Assembly (NCBI GenBank): GCA_037074615.1
Contig: CM073527.1
Coordinates: 25,606,848 to 25,670,847 of the forward strand
DNA: 64,000 nucleotides
DNA from: Leucaena leucocephala
Taxonomy: Eukaryota > Streptophyta > Magnoliopsida > Fabales > Fabaceae
Direction of reading: 5' to 3'
In this document: one piece after another, positions 1-12,787 of the stretch
How positions within the stretch are numbered: the stretch's first letter is position 1
How the letters are laid out: each line of letters begins with the position of its first letter
The notes under the pieces: model-generated
What the model was told of the DNA's origin: nothing
Databases searched by the model: none
Seen by the model: the letters and a program-made list of their open reading frames with translations, nothing else
Translations under genes and position numbers: made by a program

Positions 1-2
1 TG

Positions 3-431
3 GATGGGGATGTGAAGTTTCCATTTCCTGCTGATGTTTATACTGTCTGCTTCAGGCTCCACCTTGGAAGATCTTACAGAAGGCTTGGAAGGCGAGCATG
101 CAATTACGAGCACACCCATGGTTGGGATATAAAACCAGTGAAATTTGAGGTGTCAACTTCAGATGGTCAGCAAGCATTGTGTGAGCACTGTTTGGATGAA
201 ACAGAATGTGCTGATGCATATGCCAATCAAAAGCGGGGATGCTGGGTAAATTACAAGGTGGGCGAATTCGTTGTCAGTGGAACTGAACCTACCACTGAAG
301 TGAGGTTCTCCATGAAGCAGATCGATTGCACGCATTCCAAAGGTGGGCTTTGTGTAGATTCGGTATTTATTATTCCTAGTCATTTGAAGGAGCGCAAGAG
401 AAAAGGCATTTTGAAGAAGCCACGCATATAG
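3..431 (+). CDS. F-box/PP2-A protein (PP2-A13/A15-like), 3' end only
   Basis: This is the C-terminal part of a phloem-protein-2-like F-box protein. The reading frame is open from base 3, so the real start and the F-box lie left of the window. The visible part is the last exon, ending at TAG 429-431. PP2-domain signatures include ADVYTVCFRLHLGRS, HGWDIKPV, STSDGQQA, and the closing FSMKQIDCTHSKGGLCVDS typical of the PP2-A11 to A15 subgroup. In that family an N-terminal F-box recruits an SCF ubiquitin ligase and the PP2 domain is lectin-like; that role is from family knowledge. A run of about 15 residues after the DGQQA motif (CEHCLDETECADAYANQ) looks longer than in the A13 proteins I recall. 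The tail is basic (KERKRKGILKKPRI). A GTG at 12 only looks like a start because the 5' side is cut off. Confidence 0.88.
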   Translation, partial: DGDVKFPFPADVYTVCFRLHLGRSYRRLGRRACNYEHTHGWDIKPVKFEVSTSDGQQALCEHCLDETECADAYANQKRGCWVNYKVGEFVVSGTEPTTEVRFSMKQIDCTHSKGGLCVDSVFIIPSHLKERKRKGILKKPRI

Positions 432-1790
432 GGGTTCCTTTGGCAACTTCCCATATCATGATACTGTGTCGATCATCAATCATACAGTTACACCTTCTAC
501 TTTAGAAGAAAAGTGAGAGTTTGGAGGATGTCATCTTTCGCAGAGAGTTCTTTTTCTTTTTTTCCTTTTTTGTTTGGGGGCCCTATTTAGCTGTTTTCAT
601 GTTTTACACCTTTGTCGGACGAGCTCGCCAAATTAAGCCGAAGAAAAGGAATCAAAAGAAGAAGAAAAGTCTCCTTGTTTTATTTTATAGGTTGTTAGCG
701 ATCAGTGCATGTTTATTATTATTGTAATGCAATTGTAATTATCTCTTTATTAAAGAGAAGTATCTTTTTCTTTTGTTTCCCATTCTTCTTTCCATTCAAT
801 TCAACTCTACAACTTTACGTATCGTATCTCATCGTTTGATCTTTCTTTCTAACATTTAACTTTTAGGATTCAGTCAGTGTGTCTCTCGGTGAAAGACTGA
901 AAAAAGGTAAAATAACCGAAAAGTGCTGACGTAGTTAAATTTTCGAAGGGGGCAACTCATAAATCTCTCTCTAGTCATTAAATAATTAATTAAATCCGGC
1001 CACAAAACACACCGTAGACACTTCGCTGGGTCATTTTAATTTCAACCTAATCAATAATGGTTGGTTATATATAAATAAAACTTATAACCAGATCCGCCTA
1101 CCTACTTTAGCAGATGAGATCACAAAATGCAGTGGATGGCCTTCATATGGCAAAAAATAACTCAGAAGACACGAGTTCATGAATGAAAGTAGCTCTTACT
1201 GGGGGAAGTATATATGCTGAATTGGGAGCGCCCATGTTTCTACTTTCCGGGAAAACAAGGGAAGAATACTGGGCTGCTACGTAAAGAGTTGGAAACGATG
1301 CGCCATTGAAAAGGTGAAATTGAAATTTACTTACATTGAATGCACTGTCTTAACTGCTCCATAGTACGTAGTAGTAGGACCAGTCTCTCCAGATCCCTAA
1401 ACCCCTCGTAGCCAAATTCAACGTGAAATTCTTTAATAATCACTCCCTCCTCCTCCTAGTGCCCACCCCAGTGTCATTATACCATCCCCTCTCTCTCTCT
1501 CGCCACAAGCAAAATCATTCCCACAAATTCCACGCTGCGTTCTGTTATTATGCCTTCGCTAAAGTCACTACAAAAACTATAAACGCCTCACTAAACATAT
1601 TGATATATCCAGGATTTGTTTCCCTTCATCTTATGAGGCGAAATGTTAGTTGTGTGAGTCATGCAAGATTTAGCCTTTGATTATTATTTGCGCTCAAAAT
1701 GTTTACAACTTTGCTGACGTTTGGACCATTGGCTCATACCCTTTTTACAATTCTAAATCATGATCTTGATGTGCCGATCGACTTATTTCG

Positions 1791-2132
1791 TAAGTAGATA
1801 GATATATTTTTAGCTATGATGGAGAAGAGAAAAGGAGAATAAAACACCTCAGAACTGATAAAATCACCAGAAGTCCATGGCAGTACATTTAGCAACACCA
1901 CAGTATAAGTAGATAGATATATTTTTAACTATGATGGAGAAGAGAAAAGGAGAATAAAACACCTCAGAACTGATAAAATCACCAGAAGTCCATGGCAGTA
2001 TATTTAGCAACACCACAGTATAAGTAGATAGATATATTTTTAGCTATGATGGAGAAGAGAAAAGGAGAATAAAACACCTCAGAACTGATAAAATCACCAG
2101 AAGTCCATGGCAGTACATTTAGCAACACCACA
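1791..2132. repeat. 115-bp tandem repeat, three copies
   Basis: Copies start at 1791, 1906 and 2021, each with TAAGTAGATAGATATA, giving a 115-bp period. The third copy stops after 112 bases. Copies 1 and 3 are identical over their shared length. Copy 2 differs at two places, an A for G in the TTTTAGCTATG motif and a T for C in CAGTACATTT. No open frame or known element is recognised in the unit. Confidence 0.95.
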
Positions 2133-4420
2133 ATGAGGAATTTGAAAGTAGCATCAAGTTTCAGGAAAAAGCTTTACGAAAAGGCAATCTAAAATTATGT
2201 GTATGGTCTAATTAAAGTCTTCAATGTAGTTTACATGACATAGCAAGCAGGAGAAATTTGATTAGTGCTTCAACTTTATTTTTTGTGATAGAACACCTTA
2301 TGGCTAACTTTTTGGGCAATAGAAGAATGCCACAGAGCTCTGTTATTATGTTTACCTCAACATGATGTTTGTACAACCTATCCCACTTTAAATTAGAGAA
2401 GCAGATTGTTTTGGTAATTTAGTACAACATCGACTTGCATTTTAACTGTGTATTGATCTGGTGTTAGAATACGTGGATTAATTGATTTTTATTATCATTT
2501 TATTAATTGTTATGTTTTTATTATTATGTAATATGATTTTTTCCAGTTTTACTTCATATTCCCATGTTTCTGATGGTGTTAATTATTAGTTCCTAAGGGG
2601 CTCCTGGTGGGTGAACAATCTGCCCTATTTTTTTATTTTCAAGTAGACAAAAATGGATGCCATACCAAAATTAGTACTTTCAAAGGTATTCTAATATTTT
2701 CGGTGACGCGAGAAAAATAGAAACGATGCAAATAGAAAGAAAACTACACACTGGCCAAAAGAAGAAATCCAGCTTAGATCTGCAAGAAAATCAGAACTTG
2801 GCTGCGCTGGAGCTCACACTGTCACGCAAGCTTTGCATCTAGCTAGTACCAACCTCAACCAGAAATTTATCGCTCAAATTATGCATCACTGAGACAAGTA
2901 CAACACCAACATTATAGCGGGTTTCAGGACGTATGAACGCAGTATTAGATGTGACGATCAGAAGCGTAAGTTTAAGTTACCCTATACAGGACATATTCAG
3001 ATATATTTAGACGTCATTAAACAAAAATACAGTGTAGAGGTGTTTCATCTTATTCTTTTTTTACGACAATCGAACAGAAAATTGTGGGTGGTGCAAGTCT
3101 TGAAAACTAAGTTTTGGTAGCGAAGAGTGGTGTTCATGATGGGGACATGCGTCCATTTGAATTTTGGTTTGTAAGCGTCAGATGATGCAAGTTGGAGTCA
3201 CTATTTTTGCCTTGTCTGCATGTGAAAGAGGTAAACATAAGCTGCCATGAATTAAATGTAAAGGTCAGGATAGGCGCACAGTGTGTGCTGAAACAAGGCA
3301 TCATTTTGAACCATATCGCTTGTGGTGCAAGAGAAAGGGAACATAATTGTTACTCGCATTGGTTTTGAGTCAGACGAGTGTAGGGGAAAGAGGAAGAAGG
3401 AAGAAGTAAAAGGTTGCAGGTAAGAAGGTGATATTTTTCTAGTCTTCGCCATCTCTGGACCGACTCACAGTAACGAGTCAAAGCTTACCTGATAATTTGG
3501 TTCTTTTTTAGGGTTGTGGTTGGGTGGTTTGAAAGAAGTAAATGATTTCACCTTACCTTCAGTTTGATGTATTAAATGGTTTGGAATGAAGAAATGGTAA
3601 GGATCTGCGAATCTCAGTGAGGGAGGATTGGCCCTATGACATTATGCCAAGTAGGATGTACGTGCGAGAGGCAATGGTCCCTATTCGGCGCCGTTTGCGT
3701 ACATTCACTAATAGTTGTTCTTGAGGTACCCCCTCTCTCGCCTTCTGTTTTCACTACAACTAGTTCTTAGGCTAACTCATCTTTGTAGGGTAGGGTTGAA
3801 AGGAATTTCACAAGTTCCACTCTTTAGTGAAACATTTCACTCAACTTCCTCAAGTTTACAATATTTACCCACCCCCATTCTGGACCAACCTCTCTCACAC
3901 CAATCCATGACGTAAGTTTCACTTTTTGCAGGTATTATCAGTCTCAGTCTAACCCTTTATTTGTCACTTAGCTTCTCTAATATTCCTCGTTGCCAACTGA
4001 TAAAGCTCTCTATTTCGTTACTATACCCTAAACACGCATGCCTTTCGGTCGCTTGCTTGATTCTTCACATTTCTATCTCTAAAAATCCTTGTTGAAGCAG
4101 TTCTATCAAGTAACGCCTCAATAAGAGGAAGAAGAAGAGTACTTGCTTAATTAAGTAGCCTGTTCAGAGGTGGTTTAGGCACCACTTGGGTGGAGGACAC
4201 CATTTCAATTTCTACTGCACTGATAATGTGTTTGGTTTTAACCATAACTTAAGTTTATAAAAATTTTAAAATAAATAATGATATTTATTTAAAAGGGTTT
4301 TTAGATTAAATTATGATTTAAAATTAAAGTTTTAAATAAGTTAATCAGAGTAATTTATGGAACAGTAAAAGAGTTTATGGACTAATCAATTATTATATTA
4401 CTTTTATTTTTTTCTTATAT

Positions 4421-4555
4421 CATCTCCCATCTCCCATCTCTCTTCTACACTCTCTCTTCTTTCTTTTATATTCTCTCATTTCTTTTCTATACCCTCTCTT
4501 ATCTCTCCTTTCTTTTATACACCCTATCTCCTCTCTTATCTCTCATATCTCCTAT
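4421..4555. repeat. CT-rich low-complexity tract
   Basis: A run dominated by CTCTC, TCTTCT and CATCTCC units, about 135 bp. It sits inside a roughly 490-bp AT-rich block (about 4226-4715) whose ends carry GTGTTTGG and ACGGGCCC, a look common in small decayed plant transposons. I could not define clean inverted ends or a target duplication. Confidence 0.5.
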
Positions 4556-6345
4556 ATTTAATAATCATATCATTTTTCATAATTTATCAATAGTAAAAAT
4601 ACTTATGAAAATAACTATCTAAATACTTATTTATTTATTTTTTATAATTTATTCTCTAAAAATTCTTGTCTAAAAGTTATAAAAAAATTTATTTATTTTT
4701 CATAAACGGGCCCATAATACAACTCATAATGGTTATAGAAAATTATAGACCTTTTGGTCAAAAATCAAATTCAAGTGCATGGAGCTCAAGTACAAAGAGT
4801 TCATGTTGGAATGAGAGATTATAAACTTGCATGGAAAATGGAAAAATCGTTCAATGAAAGCATCCACACTTGAGTCTCTCTTTGTGAATAGGTAGAATGC
4901 AAATAAATATTAATAATAAATAATATATATAATTAATAGAACAATGCACTATTCATAAACTATGAATATATTGTGTTACTATATGCTTCAAACTTTGCAT
5001 ACATGTCACATCTGGTTTAAGTAAAAGTTAGGAGTTCAACCATTTTGAATCAGAAACTTGAAGCTCCTTTTGGTCCCATTTTAGACACAGCTAATTAATT
5101 ATGAGCACTGGTGTTTGCGGGTTTTGACTCTTTTCATTCGGAATTATTCACTTGTGAAGTGTGGACATGTGGGGGGTTAAAGGACCAATAAATGTATTAT
5201 CTTTCTCTAAGCGGATAAAACAAGAGAAACTACAAAAGAGGTGCAGAGGATTGCCTGCAGCTCTTTGAATCTGAAATTTGACCTTTTATATTTTTGGCCA
5301 TATCCTGGTGCCAGTGTCCCGCAATTAAGTATGACAACTTTAAATTGATGCACAAGTGGAACTTTGATTCTATAATGACACCCCACTCATCCATCTCTTT
5401 CAATATTTTGGAGGTCAAGGCCCTCCAATCCCATCGTGGATCCTTGTTTCTGGTAAGTTGGCTCTAGATGGCCCTGAACCACCCTGGCCTGCACTGCAAC
5501 TGGGAATTGAATTGCGTTTCAATTTTTCAACAAGATTAAAACTAAACCCAGATCCCAATTTCACGCACGGAAAGTATCAGCTTTCTTCTCTGCTTCCCTG
5601 CCACGTTATAATAAAGGCGAAAGGGAGAGGGGTGGGGGTCGAAACCACAGAGATGTGCCCAACCTTCTGTTTCTTTCCCTCATATTTACTTGTTTTTTTA
5701 ACCCGTGTTGCAGTTGTATCAGGCCTTTGTGTACTGGTCACCCACTTTAGAAGCCAAGCCCTCCTCTATGTTGTCTTGGTCAAACATTTTTTGCTCTAGT
5801 TTCGCCTATTTTACAAAACCACGAATCCAACTTGTTGAAGAAACTATGTTTTAAGTAATAAAAAAAATGTTGACAGAGATAAGTATGTTATGTGGGTGAG
5901 ACCTAGGATCAAATACTATTGACATCATCTTGAGGGGAAAAAGAGAAAAGGATAGGAAGAGAGAGAGAGAGAGAGATGCAGGTTGGGAAAGGGAAAGAGA
6001 GAATTCAAAGGTGTTGATCAAAAAATGGTCCCCTGTGATAGCTGCTTCTAGTACCAACTGACATATGCCTTCCCTTTCTCACGCCTCGTTCTGACTACTC
6101 TTGCTCAGTACGGCTCCCTCATTAAACATAAAACTTTGTTGCGCCCCAAAAGTGAAGTGGCCAGAGAGAGCTAAGAAGCTCACAAGCATCATCCCCCTCT
6201 CTTCCATCTCATTCCTTGCACCCATAAAGGCAGGAATAGAACCTTTCATCTCTCGGACCTCTCTCGCCACGCCTCCCTTCTCTCTGCATACTCACTCACA
6301 CATCCCTGTCTCTGTGGTCCATCTATCCAAACCCAGTTTGGCCCA

Positions 6346-6353
6346 TATAATAA
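6346..6353 (+). promoter_or_regulatory. TATA-like box of the HD-Zip I gene
   Basis: TATAATAA lies 59 bp before the ATG at 6412, which would put transcription start near 6375-6380. The upstream 250 bp are CT/GA-rich, common in plant core promoters. Position and sequence only. Confidence 0.4.
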
Positions 6354-6411
6354 GACACTTCACTTTGGGTTGGATTTGAAGCAAGAGACAGCAAAGCGTA
6401 GCCAGCTGACT

Positions 6412-7649
6412 ATGGAATGGAATGCAAACATCAGACCCTTTGTTCCGAGACCTGAGTCTTCCTTAAGTTTCCTCTACAACTATAACTGCAGCCCATATCC
6501 AGGTAAACACTTGCTCTAGTCTTTTCAAGCTCTGACCTCTTTCTCCTCCATTGTCAATTTGCATTCCTTGTTTAGATCCAAGCAACTTCTTGTAAAAATG
6601 AGTCCATCTTTGTAATTAAATAACTTGAACTCCAAGCAATAGTATAATGCTGTGATTATGAGTTATGACCCTCTGTTATATACTCAGGAATGGAAGTGAA
6701 ACATGCAGCAGCAGCGCAAGGGTTGGTTCCGGATATGGAGAAAATAAAGTATGGGAACCAGATGGAGAAGAAGAAGCGACTAACGAGCGAGCAGCTTGAG
6801 TCGCTGGAGAGGAGCTTCCAGGAGGAGATAAAGTTGGACCCTGATAGGAAGATGAAGCTCTCAAGGGAACTAGGGCTTCAGCCTCGTCAGATTGCTGTAT
6901 GGTTTCAAAATAGGCGTGCTAGGTGGAAGGCTAAGCAGCTCGAGAACTTGTATGATGCCCTCAAACAAGAATTTGATGCTATCTCTGAGGAAAAACAGAG
7001 GCTCCAAGAAGAGGTTCGTTCATTATTACCATGTGTCTTTTATACTAGTTTCACCTCTCTCTTCTCTCTTTCTCTCTCCTCACCATGCACCTTATGCACA
7101 TCATTCAGTTTCCTCAAGACAAGGACCTCTCACTGTATATTTTCGCCATGTCTGTCTTTTGAACTCTATATATGTTCACTTTCATCCGTTTCAACAAAAA
7201 GGCCTTCGTTTCCTTTGTTTTGCTTGACTTGAGGTTTAATTTCTATGCTGAGGTTTGAGCAACATATTATATTTCCCCCAACCCCCAACAACATATGAAC
7301 GTATACTACTATATACTTGATATGCAAAAGTGGAACATCGGGCAGAGTGGCTAATTCCTAGATAGCTGCTATACAAGTGCAGGTTGTGAAGTTGAAGGCA
7401 ATACTTAGAGAGCAATCTTCAAAGACACAGGTTTCTGCAGGATATACAGAAGTTTCAGGGGAAGAAACAGTGGAAAGCACGTCAGAGGCAGCACTGCGAG
7501 GCTCGAACAAGCAGCAGCCACGGGGAATAACGACCCATCATCATCTGCATCAGCAGAATATGGCAGAAGCCAATTGTTCTTTCACTGTAGAGGATTATAG
7601 CACAGTTTCACTGCCCTACTGGCCGGCTCTTGTGCCTTATTATCCTTAA
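6412..7649 (+). CDS. LMI1: HD-Zip class I transcription factor, LMI1/ATHB-51-like
   Basis: A DNA-binding homeodomain-leucine zipper protein of 227 aa in three exons: 6412-6502, 6688-7013 and 7383-7646, then TAA. Phases fit exactly, with a split GGA codon across intron 1. The homeodomain spans about residues 57-113, with LERSFQEEIKLD, LGLQPRQIAVWFQ and the recognition-helix segment WFQNRRARWK at 102-111. The zipper follows at once with heptad L115, L122, I129, L136, L143. The protein begins MEWN, and its homeodomain flanks (KKKRLTS, ERSFQEEIKLD) and the SAGY-EVSGEE block match my memory of ATHB-51/LMI1 and ATHB-22. In Arabidopsis LMI1 acts downstream of LEAFY in floral meristem identity and shapes leaf margins; transfer of that role here is inference. 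Reading straight through intron 2 gives a false extended frame. Confidence 0.93.
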
Positions 7650-9776
7650 TTAGCTACTCGTTTCTATGAATCTGTTTCAACTCTCTATAAAAACCAGCTT
7701 AATGCACTAGTGTGGTTGCTAAGATCATTAGCACTAACGGAGACGTGTCAGTATGATAAATTGAGCGGTAAAAGACAGTATTACTGTTCATCGTCAGGGC
7801 ATTAGTTAGTCCCTCCCCTTATGTTGCATCAACTCCTCACTCTCATAATACATACGTTTATCTTCTTAGTATTTATTTAATTAGCTATAACATGGACTGC
7901 ATCATATCATTTTATCGTTATATATGATACTGCGTTGTTTTGGAAAGGAGTGAGAGTTCTTCTTCACAACCTTTTTTGACCTTTTCTTTAAGTGGGAAAA
8001 CGCTTAAGTTTTTTGTTTCGGCCCAATTGAAAAGAGTTGAAAATCACTTTAAGGCCAGGCCGATTGCCTAGAAAACAGAAAGGGGCTGTTCACTATTCCT
8101 CCCAATCCCTCTGAAAACTATGCATTGATTCCCTCGCTTTTCTTAAAACCGTCTCCTCTATTTCTTCTTTGATACTCGCCGAGTGTAGTTCTACCTTAAT
8201 CTTACAAACTACAACCTTGATATTTGTGCCTATTTTAAAATTTAAAGTCGGTTTATCGATTCCTGGGTTTTTCTATTCACTGATCCAGTGTCTCAAATCT
8301 AAGCATTTGTAAGCGATATATGATTTTCATCGACAATGCTTTTTATCCGTAATGGTTTTCATCAGTAATGCTTTTTATGGATATGACAAAAACCATCATT
8401 TTTATTATATTTTTTTTTAAAATATGTAATAAAATTTGAATTGCATTTTGCATGATACGCAAGATAATCTGATCCAATTTTTCTTTTTAAAAAACAAAAT
8501 GTATCCAAGAAAAAATTAATCATTTCCCATATTTTTACTATATATTAGTTTTAGGGACTATTATTTAAAAGGGATAATAATTTAACATACCCGTAATACT
8601 CACCAAGAAACAGTTAATTAACTAGAGTTTTTTTTTCAAAAAAAAACATAACAAGTCACGAGGGCAAAGGGCAAAACGGAAATAAACCATTTATTATGAA
8701 ATTGCTTTACGTCCACTAGATTGATTTATTATAAGATTGTGCTAAACGGAAATACCGTAATTTCCCCAAAATATTTTACTAAAATTTCACCAAATTCTGC
8801 CTCGTTTTTGTTTTACCTCACTTGTCTTCTTCTGAAGTCAGACCTTAGCATTCAAGTCACCCCCACTGTCTCCTCCACGTACGGCTTCTGAAGTCAGACC
8901 TTAGCAGCATGTGGAAATTCGGGAAAAAAATATTATATATATTAACTAGAATAATTTAGTCTGTTACTTATTACGTGTATATATATATTTATAGATAGAG
9001 TTATTGTATATTTTTAACATAAAATACATAATTTTAATTCATTATATACATATATATATATTAATAAATTTGATTTTATCTTTTAATTTATTATTATAAT
9101 ATATTTTTATATTTATGGTAATTTAACTAAATATTTTTATGTCTATGCACCATCCTACCGAATAAATTCATGTCATTATATTACATTCAATTACGTTATT
9201 GCATATATTTCTTCCCATTCATGGCCATAATACACAAATAACAGACTTAAAAAAAAGTATTAATTCTATTTTTTTAAAAATGATGAATGTCTGCTCTTAT
9301 CCGCGATAATCGAAAATTATTTTTAGGATAAATATTTCAATATTTACTGTAGAATTATATTATTAGCTAAATCAAACATAAATGTTCATTTATATTGTTT
9401 TTATTTTATTTTAAAGATGGATGTTCCGAAGGGGCCTGCGAATTATGACTGCGAGGATGATGAAGAGGACACCTCGAAGGAAGTAACCCGTAAAAAGCAT
9501 TTCAGAGTCTCCCACCACATCCTTTCCTCTCTGTTGTCGCTTCTCTCTTTCTGAGCAGTCTCCAAGATTGACATCAACGCCATTTGTAGCCCTGCACCGA
9601 AAGCTGATTAATTTATTTCAGTCCATCGTCCGATATCCTAGTCTGTCTTGCCTTCCCTGTTCTCTAGTCCAAAAGTTCATCCCTTTTATGTAATCTAATA
9701 GTGATTTCCTTGGACGCTCTTCTTCCGATCGTCGGGAACATCTGGGGATCGAGTTGAATCGATTAGGTTTTATCCA
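7650..9776. other. Intergenic DNA, HD-Zip gene to SRPK gene
   Basis: AT-rich. It contains a perfect 22-bp direct repeat beginning CTTCTGAAGTCAGACC at 8829-8850 and 8885-8906, and an AT-rich block at 8930-9170. A short acidic frame starting at ATG 9417 (MDVPKGPANYDCEDDEED) has no recognised homologue and is not called. The last 200 bases before 9777 are probably the SRPK 5' UTR. Confidence 0.5.
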
Positions 9777-12700
9777 ATGGCAGACAAGCAAGAGGATCGG
9801 ACTGAGAGCAGCGATTTCACTTCAGAGGACGAAGGCACCGAGGACTATCGACGGGGAGGCTACCACGCGGTGCGAATCGGCGATACCTTCAAGAATGGTC
9901 GCTATGCTGTTCAGAGCAAGCTGGGTTGGGGGCATTTCTCCACCGTCTGGCTGGCCTGGGACATCCAACTTTCTGTACAATCCCTTTTCTACTCAATATG
10001 CAGTTTCTGTCTTGTGGCTAGGAATCCCTCTTTTATTTTTTAGTTTCTTTTGTTGGTTGCTTCGTAGCTGTGAAAATTAGTACTTGTTCTTGGTAGAATT
10101 TATTTTCTTGAAATTTGTTGATAATCAGTCCTTTTGCCCCAAACCCCTGTTTGAACTTTGGAGCCTGCTACTTTTTTTGTGATATAATGTATAGAATATA
10201 CATTAACTGTTGCATCGGATAAGGTGTGATCACTATGGGAGAGAAGCTGTAACTTACGCCCTCTGGGGCTTGTTGAACTAATTTGTGTGAAATATCGAAC
10301 GCAAGGGACTGTTATTTTGCAAACTTTCATCCGACTTTTCCCCAGAGAGACTACACAGAGAGACTAAACTGGGTGTATTTCTCGTAGGCTTCGCTACTGG
10401 TTTACTTGTTTTTTACATCATTTATACGAGTGTTATTTTGTTTGGAGTTTTGCAGAGATACGTGGCACTGAAAGTTCAAAAGAGCGCTCAGCATTACACA
10501 GAAGCAGCCATGGACGAGATAACCATTTTACAACAGATCGCAGATGGAGACCCAGAAGATAAAAAGTTTGTGGTGAAGCTTTTGGATCATTTCAAGCATT
10601 CAGGTCCCAATGGACAACATGTTTGTATGGTGTTTGAATACCTTGGGGATAATCTTTTAACGCTTATCAAATATTCTGATTACCGGGGATTGCCAATCAA
10701 CATGGTTAAAGAGATATGCTTTCATATTTTGGTTGGATTAGATTACTTACATAAGCAGCTTTCTATAATACATACTGACTTGAAGCCTGAGAACATCCTC
10801 CTATTATCAATGATTGATCCATCTAAGGATCCTAGAAGGTCTGGTGCTCCCTTAATTCTACCAAACGCTAAAGATAAAACAGCACTTGAATCTGGAATTA
10901 GGAAAGAATTGAAATCATCAAATGGGGAATTAATGCGGAATCATAAAAAGATTAAAAGGAAAGCTAAGCAGGCAGCTCAGGGATATGTAGAGAAGGAAGC
11001 TTCCGAGGAAGTTGTGGGTGATCCTGAGACATCTGGTGCTGTAGAATCTTCTGCAAATGCGATGCTAAATGCAGGTTCTGTAGGAGAACAACCTTCTAGT
11101 TCTGCAGGCACCAGTAGGTTGTCAGATGATGACAGGACAGGGGTAAATTGGTCAAAAAACCAGGGTAACAAAAGAGGAAGCCGGTCATTGAGGCAGAAGC
11201 TGCTGAAATCAGTTGATCTCAAGTGCAAATTAGTTGACTTTGGCAACGCTTGTTGGACATATAAACAGTTTACAAATGATATTCAAACAAGACAATATCG
11301 GTGTCCAGAAGTCATCCTTGGATCAAAATACTCTACGTCAGCAGATCTTTGGTCCTTTGCTTGCATTTGTTTTGAGCTTGCAACTGGGGATGTACTATTT
11401 GATCCTCATAGTGGTGACAATTTTGATAGAGATGAGGTATGTATCTACCCTTTCTATATATTTATGTGCACGTGTGTTCTATTTGTTCACTTGACTTGCC
11501 GCAGTGAACTTGTTTGTTTTATTGGCTTTTGAACAAGGAAATGAATGTTAGTGGTTCAATGAATGTTGGTAAGTGAAGATATGTTGCAGCATCAGTAATG
11601 GTGGACTATTGATAATAGCTTACCCGCAAAAGCTCTAAACTGCGCGTATGCTACACTCTTAGACAGAGATAATGGTAAGATGGTGGGAGGTGTATAAAAA
11701 TTTGCTGAGAGGAGATACTGGATTTAAAATTTTAAAGAGCTGTTTGGCGTGAAAATAGGGATTTGCGTTTGTTGTTGGATTGCTGTGGGGAAAAAAATTG
11801 GAGTCTTGAATTTTTTTGGGGCAACAAAGATGTGGTTTGATAGTATGACAATATACCGGTTGATAAAGGCTGAATTAGATAGAAAAGCGTAGAGCTGATA
11901 GTCTTATTTGGCTAAGCATAAGAATTGGAAAAGTTGAAGAAATGGTGTTTAAATTGTTTTCATTTCACTTTTATATATATGTTAGGTTTGAATTATACTT
12001 TTGTTTTCATTTTACTATCAGCATAAGCTGATAGTCTTATGCTGACTTGCTGCTGACAAAGAAATGGTCTGGTTTTGGTTGTTGCTCTGATAAGCATTTT
12101 ATTGGATATGCTTGCATTCTAATGATATAATTTTAGCTCTGGGTTGACCGCACACCTTGCGTTTTATCTTTGGAATTGTTAGCATCGGATTTGAACTCTG
12201 GGCTTTGGTTTCTGAAGTAAGTTTTCTCTCTTAATTATTCAGGACCACTTAGCACTAATGATGGAACTTCTGGGCATGATGCCGCGTAAGGTAATATTAA
12301 ATATTGTTTTCTTTCATTTCTAAGCACATGTGTGCATTACAATTATAACTTATTCCATCCGGTGGACCATGACTCTCAGATTGCACTAGGGGGCCGTTAC
12401 TCACGTGATTTTTTCAATAGATATGGGGATCTGAGGCACATCCGTCGTTTGCGATTCTGGCCCTTGAGCAAAGTTCTCTTGGAGAAATATGAATTCCATG
12501 AGCGAGATGCCAGTGGCATGGCCGACTTTTTGGTTCCTATCCTCAACTTTGTTCCTGAGAAACGACCAACAGCCGGTCAGTGCCTTCTGCATCCGTGGAT
12601 CAATGCCGGTCCCCGCCTTTTGGAGCCATCGGTGCCATCTTCTAACCACAATTCGGCTGCAGATGGTGCTATTTCTGACCAAAAGAAAAGGGACAAGGAC

Positions 12701-12787
12701 GATAGAGAGGCCATGGAGGCAGGGATGGGGAATATTGCCATCAATTCAGATTCTAAACCACACGGATTTGTCAGCGAAAGCCTGTGA
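9777..12787 (+). CDS. SR-protein-specific kinase (plant SRPK)
   Basis: A 544-aa serine/threonine kinase that would phosphorylate RS-domain splicing factors. Exons: 9777-9974, 10456-11436, 12243-12290 (only 48 nt), 12380-12784, then TGA. SRPK hallmarks seen are an acidic N-terminus followed by GGYHAVRIGDTF, a WGHFSTVWLAWD glycine-loop region, VALKVQKSAQHYTEAA with the ATP-binding lysine, HTDLKPENILL at about 172-182 (HTD replaces HRD, as is normal for SRPKs), LVDFGNACW at about 325-333, and TRQYRCPEVILG. A roughly 140-residue, low-complexity, lysine- and serine-rich spacer splits the kinase core between the catalytic loop and DFG, as the family requires. The length is close to the roughly 530 aa of the Arabidopsis members. 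The micro-exon encoding DHLALMMELLGMMPRK is easily missed. Confidence 0.95.

Larger units (their letters stand above)
432..6340. other. Intergenic DNA, F-box gene to HD-Zip gene
   Basis: No convincing gene. Bases 432 to about 760 are probably the F-box 3' UTR, T- and A-rich with TTATTAAAG near 750. The stretch holds a 115-bp tandem repeat (1791-2132), a CT-rich low-complexity tract (4421-4555) inside an AT-rich block that may be a decayed transposon, and a GA run near 5960-5976. Short open frames here (for example 521-727, 1423-1680, 5458-5799) have no recognisable domain. Confidence 0.6.

Noticed and set aside
521..727. 68-codon open frame after the F-box gene
   Set aside because: It lies in the likely 3' UTR, is phenylalanine- and lysine-rich from T/A runs, and has no domain.
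5458..5799. 113-codon open frame upstream of the HD-Zip gene
   Set aside because: No recognised motif and no homologue that I can recall; probably promoter DNA.
9417..9556. Short acidic frame starting MDVPKGPANYDCEDDEED
   Set aside because: It looks partly coding, but no family was recognised and no partner exon was found. It may be a captured fragment.
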